This document shows, in pieces, positions 34,668 to 43,927 of a stretch of 64,000 bases of DNA (positions are counted from its first letter, which is position 1; each line of letters starts with the position of its first letter). The stretch is taken from contig CM063109.1 of the NCBI GenBank assembly GCA_031841125.1, positions 65,106,914-65,170,913 on the forward strand, written 5' to 3'. This stretch comes from Acanthococcus lagerstroemiae (lineage: Eukaryota; Arthropoda; Insecta; Hemiptera; Eriococcidae). The notes beneath the pieces are model-generated. The model was not told the DNA's origin. It ran no database searches and was given only the letters and a program-made list of their open reading frames with translations. A program made the position numbers and the translations under genes.

Positions 34668-35020
34668 ACGAATACTAAAATGGAGGGAATGTGTGTTGTT
34701 CTAACGTTGAAAGAACGGAGAATCGTGCTATGTTGCCAGATTTACAATCCGCCCACTGGTTTTAACACTACAAGCCTCGTTACCTTACTTTTTGAACGCC
34801 CATCTTGATTCGTTGGATGGCAAATTCCATAGGGAAGGCGTATGAATGCTAAAATGGAGGGAAAATGTGTTGCTCCAATGTTTAAAGAACGTACAATCGT
34901 GCTATGTTGCCAGATTTATGATCCCGCCCACTAGTTTTAGCGCAGCAAGCCTTGTTACCTTAATTTTTGAACGCTTGGTTTGATTCGTTTTGGACGGCGA
35001 ATTCTATAGGAAAGGCATCT
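34668..35020. repeat. Tandem duplication of a mariner end, about 180-bp unit
   Basis: ATGGAGGGAA(TG)TGTGTTG...GAACG...AATCGTGCTATGTTGCCAG, then CCCGCCCACT and GTTACCTTA(C/A)TTTTTGAACGC, occurs at 34680-34803 and again at 34855-34974. Each is followed by TTGATTCGTT-GGA(T/C)GGC(A/G)AATTC(C/T)ATAGG(G/A)AA. The array joins two mariner termini head to tail. Confidence 0.65.
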
Positions 35021-35165
35021 ACTAGTAAGCCGATGGCATAAATGCCTCAATTGGGACTATGTTGAGAAGTAGTTTAAGGTTCTATCTTTTCAAATTTTGT
35101 AGAATAAAATCTTTATAATTTATAATTATTTCCATAATAGCCCCTACTTTTGAACCCCCCTCATA
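34975..35165 (+). mobile_element. Second mariner-like end, inverted relative to 32983
   Basis: Reverse complement of this stretch aligns with 32983-33180. Shared words include TTCAAAA-GTA at the terminus, ATAATTATAAAT, AGA(T/G)A(G/C)AACCTTAAACT, CTCAACATAGT, ATTGAGGC(A/G)TTTAT and CGAATCAAACC. The terminus here reads GGGGGGTTCAAAAGTAGGGG. A second mariner-like fragment of the same family thus lies directly beyond the tandem duplication. Confidence 0.6.
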
Positions 35166-35240
35166 TTTCATAAGTTAATGGGAAAGGTGAGAGATTCCAT
35201 GTCTCTTATCATATTGTCCAGTCCCAACATGATCGTTAAT

Positions 35241-35408
35241 CAGTGACGTAGCGTTGGGGGGGGCACAGGGGACACGTGCTCTCCCAATATTTTTACATCA
35301 AGTTATAATAAAGGAATATCCTTTTTTATCTATCTCGGTAATTATTCAAGCTAAATTTTCTCTAGTGGATTGGGCCCCCACTGTCATGTTGAGCACGCTA
35401 CGTCTCTG
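35241..35408. mobile_element. hAT-type MITE (168 bp), perfect TSD TCGTTAAT
   Basis: Left end CAGTGACGTAGCGTTGGGG and inverted right end CAGAGACGTAGCGTGC. Perfect 8-bp duplication TCGTTAAT at 35233-35240 and 35409-35416. G run at the left end. Non-coding. Confidence 0.9.
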
Positions 35409-35419
35409 TCGTTAATGAT

Positions 35420-35800
35420 CAAAATGGATTGAAAACGAAAAAATTCCTCCAAATCTTCCCGAAGTTGAACAAAACTGGCCAAAATTGTTCAGAATAGGCC
35501 AAAAACAAACAAACCAAACATTATCAAAACTTAGCAAAATCAACATACGACAACGGAAAATTATCGAAAATAATAGAACTGACTTGGAAGTTCAAGAGTA
35601 AGCTGAACCATAAGTTTACGGACGACGTTGATATAAAGATTGAAAGAATCAAAATTTACCAGGAAAGCCCGAAAATAACCTGAATCGAACATGGCCAATA
35701 ACGACTTAAAATGACCAAATCAGACCAGGAACAATCAGAGTCGATCAAACAGACCAAATAAGAAGACTAAAAACAACCTGAACCCAATGTCAGCCCCTCC
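35420..35800. repeat. Degenerate GACCAAA/AAACC-type short repeats
   Basis: Words such as AACTGGCCAAAA, ATAGGCCAAAAAC, AATGACCAAATCAGACCAGG and ACAGACCAAATAAG recur at roughly 10-20-bp intervals over 380 bp, suggesting an old short tandem repeat. No open frame. Confidence 0.4.
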
Positions 35801-35811
35801 TTCTCAATTTT

Positions 35812-36222
35812 CTTCAGGCGCCATATCCAATGCCGGACGTTGGCGGTCACGATTTCTGACCTGCGACTCTCCTAGGCAGGTTAGTCGGGGTAGATGGCCG
35901 TTTCTTTCCCCGCTGTTCTGCGTTATGGTTTTTCTTCTCTGTGCCGGAGAGTGTCCGTACTAGCCACGTGTTTCACGACATTGAGCAAGCTGCCCATGAC
36001 TTGCACACGCATAGTACCAATCTTTCTGATCTGGTGGTAACACGCCCTGCGATTGTAATTTCTTGTTCATGTGAACTGGTGGGGGTTACAGGACGCGTTA
36101 TGTTTCCACCTCAATTGATGCTGTAATTTCTGTGTTCACTAGGATTTCAGTGGGGGTATTCGATCGAACTTTAGACGCAAGGATTGCGAAGCGGGCACGT
36201 TACCCCTTGCCCGCACAGTGAC
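35812..36222 (-). mobile_element. tRNA-derived SINE, family S2, copy A
   Basis: Minus-strand copy of a ~420-bp family also at 53605-54050 (plus) and 59800-60261 (minus). Shared landmarks on the plus strand are CTTCAGG(C/T)GCCATAT, GCCGGACGTTGGCGGT, TTTCTGATCTGGTGGTAA, GGGGGTTACAGGACGCG, GGGGGTATTCGA and GCAAGGATTGCGAAGCGGG. The tRNA-like head is at the right. This copy lost the B-box region between GTATTCGATCG and AGACGCAAGG compared with copy B. Confidence 0.75.
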
Positions 36223-36522
36223 CCCCCACCCTTATTAAGCTACTGGTTTTTTAATCAATAACTGTAACTGTTGCACTCATTATTCCCAGATGTAAATAAC
36301 ACTGTTTGTAATTAATACGTTTTCTAATGTTTATTTTCTATTTTTGTTCCCAGGTAAGTGTTGCTAAACTGTACGGACAAGTTGCTTAATAATGGTGATG
36401 TTTTAACCACACGTATCCGAATTTGAGTGCACAACTGAAACTCGACTTCACGTTCTTGGTGAGTTATTAAATAAAAGAGAAAGAGTCCAACCGCTGCGTG
36501 GAAGGACATTGTTACATGGATA

Positions 36523-36760
36523 CAAGGGCGCAACCAAGGAGGGGGCTAGGAGGCTATAGCCCTCTGAAATTCTTCAACATTTTTTCAAAATCAATTTTGA
36601 AACGAAAAAAAATTGATGCCGATGGCCTAATGCGGTTATGTTGTGAGCTCATGAAAATAGGTTGGTACCAGATCAAGCTTTCACCCCTGCCTAAGTTTTT
36701 TTTTTTTTTTTTTTTAATAAATTCTAGCCCCCACCAAAAAAAGTTCTGCTTACGCCCCTG
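36523..36760. mobile_element. hAT-type MITE (238 bp), perfect TSD CATGGATA
   Basis: Left end CAAGGGCGCAACCAAGGAGG and inverted right end CAGGGGCGTAAGCAGAAC, with GGGGGCTAG just inside both ends. Perfect 8-bp duplication CATGGATA at 36515-36522 and 36761-36768. Internal poly(T) at 36698-36716. Non-coding. Confidence 0.9.
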
Positions 36761-36769
36761 CATGGATAG

Positions 36770-37287
36770 GTACGTATTCCAAGCGATCGTGTTGACGTGC
36801 ATACCCTCATTCCAATGTCTTCTTCAGTCGTTCATTCTTGGCGTCACTCGATAGAATGAATGACCACATAAAGAGGAATACTCAACTACATCACGATGGT
36901 AACGTTTTTCTGCGGAATTTTTCTCTTTTGCATAGCGAGCCGTTAGTCATATCCATGTCAAAACCGGCAGAAAGTAATTTAAGCTGATAACGATGAGAAA
37001 GAAATAAATCACGAAATTGTGAATAAGAATAAGGGGAAGTAACTTGCGCCGATTCCTTCCCCAGAAGGTAGCCGTCGGGGGGAAGTAAGGCTGTAAACCC
37101 CCGAGGGATAAGTAATCATTCAAAAGTTCTCGGTTTAAATTCTGAGAAATTTCAATTTTCGGCAAAATATGAAAAGCTAAAACCTAACACGTTCGGCTTA
37201 CATATTCTAACTTAAAACTGCAGGGGAATAGCAAACGAGAAACGGGTGGTAGAACTCGAGAGAGGCCTCACTGGTTAATTGGGACAT
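36770..37287. other. Unassigned spacer
   Basis: No recognised gene or repeat. Short frames on both strands lack motifs. Confidence 0.3.
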
Positions 37288-37295
37288 GAAGGGGC

Positions 37296-37595
37296 CAGGG
37301 TTGTACTGAAGAGTTTTTTATGGGGTAGGAGAGGGAGGGGGCAAAAACTGTGAGAGTACCAACTGACTCAACTCAGGATTTTCAAGTATCGAAAGAAAAA
37401 ACTTTTGACCTGTTGGATTTTTACAACTGACTCAATTCAAAATTCCCAAGTATCAAAGCAAAAGAAGAAAAACCTTTCGCCATTTTGGATTTTCCCAACT
37501 CGCCTGACTGAAATGGTAAATTTTCCCAACTGCTGAGTGAAAAATTCTTACAGGGTGGGTTAGTTGCGCCCCGCTCCTCTATCGGAACGTCCCTG
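37296..37595. mobile_element. hAT-type MITE, family H2, copy 2 (300 bp)
   Basis: Left end CAGGGTTGTACTGAAGAG and inverted right end CAGGGACGTTCCGATAGAGG match copy 1 at 33289. Flanks GAAGGGGC (37288-37295) and GATGGGGC (37596-37603) agree at 7 of 8 bases. This copy has an internal duplication of the CAAGTATC(G/A)AAG...TTTTGGATTTT segment, which makes it longer than copy 1. Confidence 0.82.
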
Positions 37596-37714
37596 GATGG
37601 GGCTTTGCGAACGCGCCGTATGGGGGGAGGACTGACTTTATGTAAATCAGGTAATTTTGTAAAACTTTTTTTTTGCAATACAAAAGGCTAGATAGGGATA
37701 GGACGTTTAATAAA

Positions 37715-38150
37715 AACAGAAGTATGGCCTCTAGTCCACGAAATTAAAGCAGTGAACGAAAAAACAGCGGCCTTGAAGCAGGCTCTGGGGCAGGATACAA
37801 AACCTGCCATTATTCAGTGTTATGCACCCGCACCTCCGAGACAGACGAAGAGGAGAAAAATGACTTCTACAAGGCGCTGCAAAAAACTGTAGATATCGAA
37901 AACGAATTTTTTACTATGATTATGGGAGACTATAACGCAAAAGTGGAGGAAGGTTCTACTGGTGAATCCTGTGTGGGGAGGTACGCTCTGGGTACCAGGA
38001 ATCAGGAAAGTGTGTGATTGATAGATTTTGCAGAAAGCAACAATCTAGAAATTATCAACACCTTCTTTAAGAAAAGAAAGGCGAGGAACTGGACCTGGAC
38101 GGCCCCAAATGGAAGAGCTCTGAATGAGATTAATCATAATAGTGAAGGAC
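37715..38150 (+). pseudogene. RTE-like LINE copy 2: endonuclease fragment
   Basis: Successive frames give WPLVHEIKAVNEKTAALK, AIIQCYAP, then MIMGDYNAKVEE (the GDFN-type catalytic motif of APE endonucleases), LGTRNQES and, after a frame change, LIDFAESNNLEIINTFFKK and WTWTAPNGRALNEI. These are the middle and C-terminal motifs of an APE-type endonuclease. The first ~100 residues are missing, and a stop (38015) plus frameshifts break the frame. It leads into the RT of the same copy downstream. Confidence 0.85.
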
Positions 38151-39090
38151 TACAGTGTAATTGCAAGGTTTGAGGTGTCGTTTATAAGATGAGATTGGCG
38201 CATGAGTTCTCGTAAAACGAGTTGAGAGATTGGCAAGAAAGGAATGCGCCGGCTCAGCTTTAAGACAGTTACAGTCAATTAGTAAAGATAATTGAGGATA
38301 CTCTATGGAGTTTTGGAAAAGCAAAAGACAAGGAAAATACTGATGATAAACTATCGGAGGGAACAAAAAACCGTACCTGTAAAATGAAAGCACTGCGCAG
38401 GGTGGGAAAATAGATCCCCATACAAAAGATCCAACTATTCGAAGTGCACAAGGTCATAAGGAAAGGAATTAGGAATTTCTGTAGGAAATTTGAGTACAGG
38501 AAAGTACAAGTGATTATCGAAAGTACATGGTCATCTTAGAAGCTGAAAAGTGAATGATGCACGGTAAACAAGTAACCGTGGGGCTGAAGAAAGAAGCAAA
38601 AGCTACACCCAGAGGCGACATCCTGAAAGAAGCTACGAAATTCTACGAAGTGTTTTACAATATCCCACCGGATGCATCAAGGAGGTACGCAAATAAGTAT
38701 GGCCACACACTGGAGGATGAATCAAGTAATTCCGAGTCAAAGGAAAAAAGTAGAGATAATTCTCCTATGTGAAAAATGTGATAAAAATCAGCTGAATAAC
38801 TATAGACCGATCAGCCTCTCCTCCTACATAAACAAAGTATTCATGAAAGTATTAAAAAATAGAATCTACTCCCAGCTGGATAGTGTCCAGCCTGTCGAGC
38901 AGGCAGGTTTTAGAAAGGTATATGCCACGACCGATCACATACATACACTCAATCTGCTCTCAACCAACTGATAAAAAACTCAAAAGAATATCAGGTGGAA
39001 CTGTATTTATAGACTTGAACAAAGCATCTGATACTGTGGACTACGAGTACCTGTCTGACGCCTTAAATGACCAAGACGGAAATGCAAAAA

Positions 39091-39489
39091 TAATAGACCA
39101 TTTCACGATGACGTCATGAAGAGGGCTGTTGCTCAGCTGAGGGTCCAGCTTGTTTTATTTGCATTCATTTTACATGTAAAACTCCATAAGCGAACATTCG
39201 ATCATCTTTGCGAGTCCATAAGTATGAAACAGAACATTTCTTCCGGACGCTTATTTATGATGTAAAATCATTTAGTTTTGATTTAAATCATCTTTCAATA
39301 TTAAAAAATGTTTTTTCTTTCATATTTATGGACTCGCAAAGAAGAAAGAATGTTCGCTTATGGAGTTTTACTTGTAAAATGAATGTAAACAAGAAAAGCT
39401 GGACCCTGCGGGCTGTGAATTGCTGCGAATGCTGGAGCAGCTGCGCAACAGTCCTCCTCATGACATCGCCTATGAAAAAGTCTATTATG
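39091..39489. repeat. Large inverted repeat inside the RTE-like RT
   Basis: Left arm (39091-39242) and right arm (39303-39489) are reverse complements. Shared stretches include AGTCTATTAT, TCATGA-GGAGGACTGTTGC, AGGGTCCAGCTT, TTTACATGTAAAACTCCATAAGCGAACATTC and TTTGCGAGTCCATAA. The loop is about 60 bp of AT-rich sequence. The right arm has an extra ~24 bp (CTCCAGCATTCGCAGCAATT). The outermost bases of the right arm encode RT residues, so the structure either inserted as a fold-back element or arose by inverted duplication of RT sequence. Confidence 0.7.
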
Positions 39490-39774
39490 GTACTGAAGGA
39501 ACTATACCGCACGGGTGTGGGTATGTCAAATTGGATATGGCTTGTTCTACCTTTAGGCTACATAGGAGGTAAGAGAGTAAAGCAGGGAGACTCCCCTATC
39601 ACCAAAAAATCTTTTTAATGCAGTTTTGGAACAAGTATTTCGGGAACTTGACTGGGCAGAAAAGGTAATCAAAATTGATGGGCAAAATCTTAACCATTTG
39701 AGATTCGCAGATGATATCGTTTTAGTAAGTGGTGACAAGGGGGAAGCTCAAGAGATGCCCGACAATATGGTGGA

Positions 39775-39995
39775 CTCTTTTTCCATTTTTCTCTCAACCC
39801 GAGCCCCGGAATCCGCCCTTTCGAGCATTACCTCAGAGACTTCGGAGAGGCTGTTAGGGCTGTCTTGTCCCTCTTCTCTTTTGGCCGAAAAAACCGGTCT
39901 AGGTCGAAATGTAGCGAGTTGCTACGTGGGCTCGAACCCGGGACCTCCAGATTCCGAGACCAGCGCGCTATCCACTCAGCCAACCAGACCCCTCA
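39775..39995 (-). mobile_element. tRNA-derived SINE, family S1, copy 2, inside RTE-like RT
   Basis: Inverted copy of the SINE at 27483: on the minus strand it reads GGCTGAGTGG (A-box), GGTTCGAGCCC (B-box), GACCGGTTTTTTCGGCC and CGAAAGGGCGGATTCC. The target duplication ACAATATGGTGGA (13 bp) lies at 39762-39774 and 39996-40008. SINE plus duplication is 234 bp, an exact multiple of three, without a stop in the RT frame. Removing it restores continuous RT sequence from EMPDNMV to ESRRDGLEIN. Confidence 0.95.
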
Positions 39996-40810
39996 ACAAT
40001 ATGGTGGAAGAAAGCAGGAGAGACGGACTCGAGATAAATATATCTAAAACTAAGGTAATAAGCAACTCTACCGGAGGCCAAGTCAGGGTGGGAGATGAAG
40101 TTGTGGGAACAGTTGTTGAATTCACGTATCTGGGCCAAATCATGTCATTTGAAGAAAAATGAGTAAAGAGGTAGAAAAGAGGATTAGCCAGGCATGGAAA
40201 GGTTATTGGACCTTGAAGTCGATTTTTAAGAGCAATCTGAAAACCTTACGAAGATTAAAATGCTGGAAGCATACGTCCTGCCTATACTAACGTATGGGGC
40301 CCAGGCGTGGTCCCTCACACAGGCTCAGATCATGAGACTGGTGGCCACGTAAAGAGGAATGGAGAGGCGCATTCTACGTTTGAAGAGAAAAGACAAAATT
40401 AGAGCTACGTAGATCAAAGCGAAAACTAAATGCAAGCATGCAAGGACATAGTCTACATCATTAAAAAGTCGAAAATGAAATATATGAGCCACCTAGCCAG
40501 AATGGACGAGGAGCAGTGGTGCAGGAAGGTCACGTTCTAGGTCCCTTACGATCACAAAAGGAGGAGGGGCCGACCAGCCACAAGCTGGAGGGGAAAATCA
40601 CCGGCAGGGTAGGGACTCCTTGGTGCAGGGCTGCTCAAGATCGACAAACGTGGAGGAGAATCGGGGAGGCCTATGCCCGTGAAATGGGAGCTCAGTATGG
40701 GACACAGCTCGGTGAATATAAGTACCTACATAATATATAAAACTTTGGCACTTGAATTATAAGTAGATTTACAAAGAAATTGGGTGCGGTAATCCATCTC
40801 CCTAAGGTTC

Positions 40811-40819
40811 TGTTATTAG

Positions 40820-40850
<31 letters not shown>

Positions 40851-40870
40851 TACTATTATTATTATTATAA
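40811..40870. repeat. (TTA)n microsatellite
   Basis: About 60 bp of mostly TTA trinucleotides with a TATATATTAC interruption, about 70 bp beyond the RTE-like 3' end. It may derive from a LINE tail but is not directly attached. Confidence 0.9.
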
Positions 40871-41240
40871 CTTAATCTGATTGCACGCTCGTTCCTTCTA
40901 TAATTATTTAATTGCAGCCGCACAGCAAAAGTAATTAACTTGCAATTTGTTGGTTATTGCATCGCTCGAGAAATGTGTCGTAGGCATTTGCTTCCCGCAT
41001 TTCCAAAAGAAAAGAAATTCTACATAATTATAATTGAGGAGCGATTTTCCAAAACGGACTCTGTCCACTTTTGCATTTTTTACTGGAGGTGATAAAAACT
41101 TGGCACACGGAGTTCTGTGATTTAAAAATCTTGGGTGATGGACTGGTTGCCTAGTAGAACACTTACTGGAACACCGCTCGTTTAAACATTTCGTTTTTGT
41201 TGCGCCATCATGTATGTCACAAAGTTGGGTACCTGGACGG

Positions 41241-41322
41241 AGGCCGTTTTGGAATGATTTTTTATGCTGAATTTGTAAGCAAAATGTTAAGTGATTGTTT
41301 AAAAATCATTCCAAAACGGCCT
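41241..41322. repeat. Perfect 22-bp inverted repeat with 38-bp loop
   Basis: AGGCCGTTTTGGAATGATTT plus TT at 41241-41262 is perfectly complementary to 41301-41322. Either a tiny MITE or a stable hairpin. It lies about 190 bp past the stop of the Lys-rich minus-strand frame, beyond its AATAAA. Confidence 0.8.
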
Positions 41323-41431
41323 GTATCTTTCTGAAAAGTGCCTCGAACATAATGGAATACTGTAAAATTGATTATTCAGCAAAATCAAAGTAAGAATCCA
41401 CTAAATTGACGTTTTATGAAGTATCAAAAAA

Positions 41432-41437
41432 TTTATT
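41432..41437 (-). terminator. Polyadenylation signal AATAAA for the Lys-rich frame
   Basis: AATAAA on the minus strand, 76 nt after the TAA/TGA-type stop at 41513-41515, followed by a T-rich stretch on the transcript strand. The position is right for a short 3' UTR. In AT-rich DNA the hexamer also occurs by chance. Confidence 0.4.
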
Positions 41438-41512
41438 CATCAGTAAAATTTAAATTATATGTTTAAAAAAGTATCAAAGTACAGGCAAAAATAAAAGAAA
41501 TTACTCGAGATG

Positions 41513-42028
41513 TCATTTCTTCGAGGTCACTTCAGGCTTTTCAACATTTTGTCTGTTAACGGATGCCTTCTTTGCTACTGGTGTTTCAGTGAGTTCAGGT
41601 TCTACAGCAACTTTCGGTTTTGCAACAGCTTTTCGTTGTGACGTTGGTTTTTCCGAAGGGTTTTGGGCAGTACGTTTTTTAGGAGAATCCTTGGGGTTAA
41701 CGAGTTTGGTTTTCTTAGATGATGATGGTTTTAAATCGATAGCGTGTGTCAGATGGTCTTTCTTCGCAGATGGTTTATTCAATTCAATATGGTGAAAGTT
41801 TTTCTTCGGTTCCGTTAAATCTATCAGTCCAATTAATTTGAGTACGTCCTTTTTTTTTCTGTTGAAACGGATGTTTGTGATGGCAATAGTTTCGATTTTC
41901 TGGCTACCAACTTTGGAATGTTTGGTTTCATATGGAGGTGCGGGAGTATAATTTAAAAAACTGTCGTAGAAACGGTGATTATGACTTTCAGCTGATTCGT
42001 TTGGGGGCAATACTCGAATATTTTTCAT
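41513..42028 (-). CDS. Lys-rich hypothetical protein (from Met: 171 codons)
   Basis: This is the longest non-transposon open frame in the window. It is open without ATG up to about 42103; the first in-frame ATG is at 42028 (MKNIRVLPPNES). The N-terminal part contains KIETIAITNIRFNRKKKDVL and LIGLIDLTEP, mixed in composition. The last ~80 residues are rich in Lys, Pro, Ser and Ala (SPKKRTAQNPSEKPTSQRKA, KPEVTSKK), suggesting a disordered, basic, possibly nuclear or nucleic-acid-associated tail. No signal peptide, membrane segment or known domain was recognised. It is either a single-exon gene or the last exon of a spliced one. AATAAA follows 76 nt after the stop. Not related to any transposon seen here. 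Real coding status is likely but unproven. Confidence 0.55.
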   Translation of the reverse strand: MKNIRVLPPNESAESHNHRFYDSFLNYTPAPPYETKHSKVGSQKIETIAITNIRFNRKKKDVLKLIGLIDLTEPKKNFHHIELNKPSAKKDHLTHAIDLKPSSSKKTKLVNPKDSPKKRTAQNPSEKPTSQRKAVAKPKVAVEPELTETPVAKKASVNRQNVEKPEVTSKK

Positions 42029-42102
42029 AAAATAAGTCTTTCTACTTCGTTTTCTCTCTCCACCAGACCACGTGGCCAAATTGAATCCAAAACGTAGTTC
42101 AT
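42025..42102 (-). promoter_or_regulatory. Possible upstream ORF overlapping the start of the Lys-rich frame
   Basis: A 25-codon frame begins with ATG at 42102 (MNYVLDSIW...) and ends in a TGA that overlaps the first in-frame ATG of the main frame (ATGA at 42028-42025). A TATA-like TATATTATA lies near 42136-42144, about 35 nt further upstream on the minus strand. If the transcript starts here, translation of the main frame would need reinitiation. Alternatively this is intron or the frame begins in an upstream exon. Confidence 0.25.
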
Positions 42103-42109
42103 GTTTAAT

Positions 42110-43655
42110 TCATAGTTCAGTACTGCTAATTAAGTATAATATAGTATTCATGTTAGCTGGAGAAAACAAGTATCGTGAACTTCCAAGGTTTTTATGCTCG
42201 GGTGTGTAGCGCGTAATTGTTTTATACATAGAAGTTGGATGTATTATTATTTATTAGTAATTATCAACGAGGAACGTTACAGAAAAGCGCACAAAACTTT
42301 GAATTTGCATATTCGTATCAACAGTATATAAATCATGAAAACACTGATGTCCCTGAAACACAATTTTGTATGCTAATGTAGTCTTGAATCATAATTACAT
42401 ATGTCGATCGATGACTCATAATCGTGTACGCTTATCCGTATATTGATCATTGATAATTTGTAGATGAAATGAATGTCCATAATTTTCTTTTTCCCGGAGA
42501 TTTAGTTGTATTATTCAAACGATCGAATGGTTTTTCGCAGAGCTAAAGCCTTTCATGATTCTCCGTAAAAACTCGTGTTCTTCGAAACACGAGTAGTAAA
42601 TGTACGAAATTTCCGTTCCGATGTTTCATTTCATAATTTCGTTGAAACTATAAAATTTTAATTGAATCAGTTTTGAGAGTGACTTCTTAATGTGCCTTAT
42701 TCATCTTATATAATGTTCAACTATGTGTATGTACGTGTGCAACTGTCTAGTGCCGAAGTCATGGGAGTGTGACAGTACGATCGTACTCCCAAGGAATTAC
42801 CAGGGACCCAAAAAAATAGAACATGAATTATCTCAATTTGAGATACAGCAATTGTAACTTAGAGTCCTATCACCGGGAAACGATGCTCCAACAAACTGAC
42901 CCAGGATCCCAAAAATTGAGTATGTTGTTCCTGGAACAGACCGAGTGCAGTGGCTTAAGCCGCCATAATACCCTGTCAAAATGTCTCAAGATTTCGCTAA
43001 TAGTACGGCCCCACTCAAATTCAATCAGCATCGTTCTGATGTTGGAAAATGGAAAATACGATGAATTGCTGTGCTTCTGACGAGAGCTTCTTTTCACTTT
43101 CACACGTGGTAACAGAGAGCGTGGTTCTCCCGAGTCGATGAGAACTGTGCTTCATGAGTAGTCCCTACGCAACGGTCACGTGGAACTGGTTCAAAGCATA
43201 TACGCAGTCAATCAGCTGCAGGAGAGATAGATGAAAGAACCGTAACCTGGCACACTCTGCGAAGGTCACGAAAATACATCTTGAAAGAAATCTCAGATCA
43301 GGAAGGAAACTTGCGTACGCACATCGCGACAGATCTTATGGCATGACAACAAGAACAGCTGTAGCACCTCAACGCATATACGAGTTTTCAAAACCAGTTG
43401 TAGCTAAAACTGTTATCTTGATCAAGTGACCTAGAGCTAAACCATGTAGTCTGAGGCAGTGCACGATAAACGCCGAATACTTGTTTGACTAACAATTTTC
43501 TAAAACTTGATGCAGATTGGGCTGAAACAATACGTACAATGATGATCTCACTCGTATATTGAGTTTGAAGACTGTATATAATTTCTGCCATCGCGTATTC
43601 ACTAACTTCTTTACATTCAGTATTTTATTAACATGTTGCCGACAAGCTTGTACAC
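42110..43655. other. Mostly single-copy region without recognised genes
   Basis: No repeat family of the window was found between 42150 and 43650. Short frames at 42823-43103 and 43388-43701 lack motifs. The minus-strand promoter of the Lys-rich frame, if real, would lie at the left edge. Confidence 0.35.
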
Positions 43656-43659
43656 TAAG

Positions 43660-43927
43660 TGGTATCACTTGGTGGAGCGCATGGCGATGACGGGATGCCA
43701 AAGTGGCTCCCCAGACACCGCACCCCTGGCACCGGAAACTGCCCTTTCGAGTATCGCATCAGTGACCGCAACGCATTGAGGCTGACTCGGGTCTCCATTT
43801 CACCCCTCTGCTTCGGATTCGTGCTGTCCTGCCAGGGCCACTATGGGACCCCCTACTGATCGAAGCAACGCTCACCCAGCATTAACCTGAAATTCAAGTG
43901 CACCACAGACGGACGCGTTACCTTCCT
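43660..43927 (-). mobile_element. LINE 3' UTR, family L3, copy d
   Basis: Continuation of the minus-strand LINE fragment beyond its stop codon. It contains the full set of family landmarks: GGGGTCCCATAGTGGCCCTGGCAGGACAGCACG (split here: GGGGTCCCATAGTGGCCC then AGGACAGCACG), GATGCGATACTCGAAAGGGC and CATCGCCATGCGCTCCACC at the common 3' end. This copy links the five short repeats of the window to a coding LINE. Confidence 0.8.

Larger units (their letters stand above)
32983..34802 (-). mobile_element. Mariner-like relic with TIRs and nested hAT-type insertions
   Basis: The left end GGGGCGTTCAAAAAGTAAAGG and the inverted right end GGGCGTTCAAAAAGTAAGG are typical mariner-style TIRs. Just inside the left end, the minus strand reads VLNWFDSLDNDFYRESIY, resembling the C-terminal end of a mariner transposase. 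The central catalytic region is missing. Two hAT-type elements lie inside (33289-33524 and 33571-34439), so the original mariner relic was roughly 0.7 kb. Confidence 0.65.
38530..40740 (+). pseudogene. RTE-like LINE copy 2: reverse transcriptase, interrupted
   Basis: Frames in order give LNNYRPISLSSYINKVFMK and EQAGFRK (38790-38930), motif A IDLNKASDT (39010), a ~400-bp inverted-repeat interruption, ELYRTG and VKQGDSP (39500-39600), LEQVFRELDW, LRFADDIVL (catalytic, 39700), then a SINE insertion, then LEINISKTKVISN and FTYLGQIMSF, followed by thumb remnants (LPILTYGAQAW) and a C-terminal tail to 40740. The motifs closely follow copy 1 at 1260-2544, so both belong to one lineage. It is broken by stops, frameshifts and two insertions and is not functional. 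Confidence 0.88.

Noticed and set aside
39626..40162. 178-codon open frame as an intact protein
   Set aside because: Its middle is an antisense SINE bounded by a 13-bp duplication; the outer parts are RTE-like RT.
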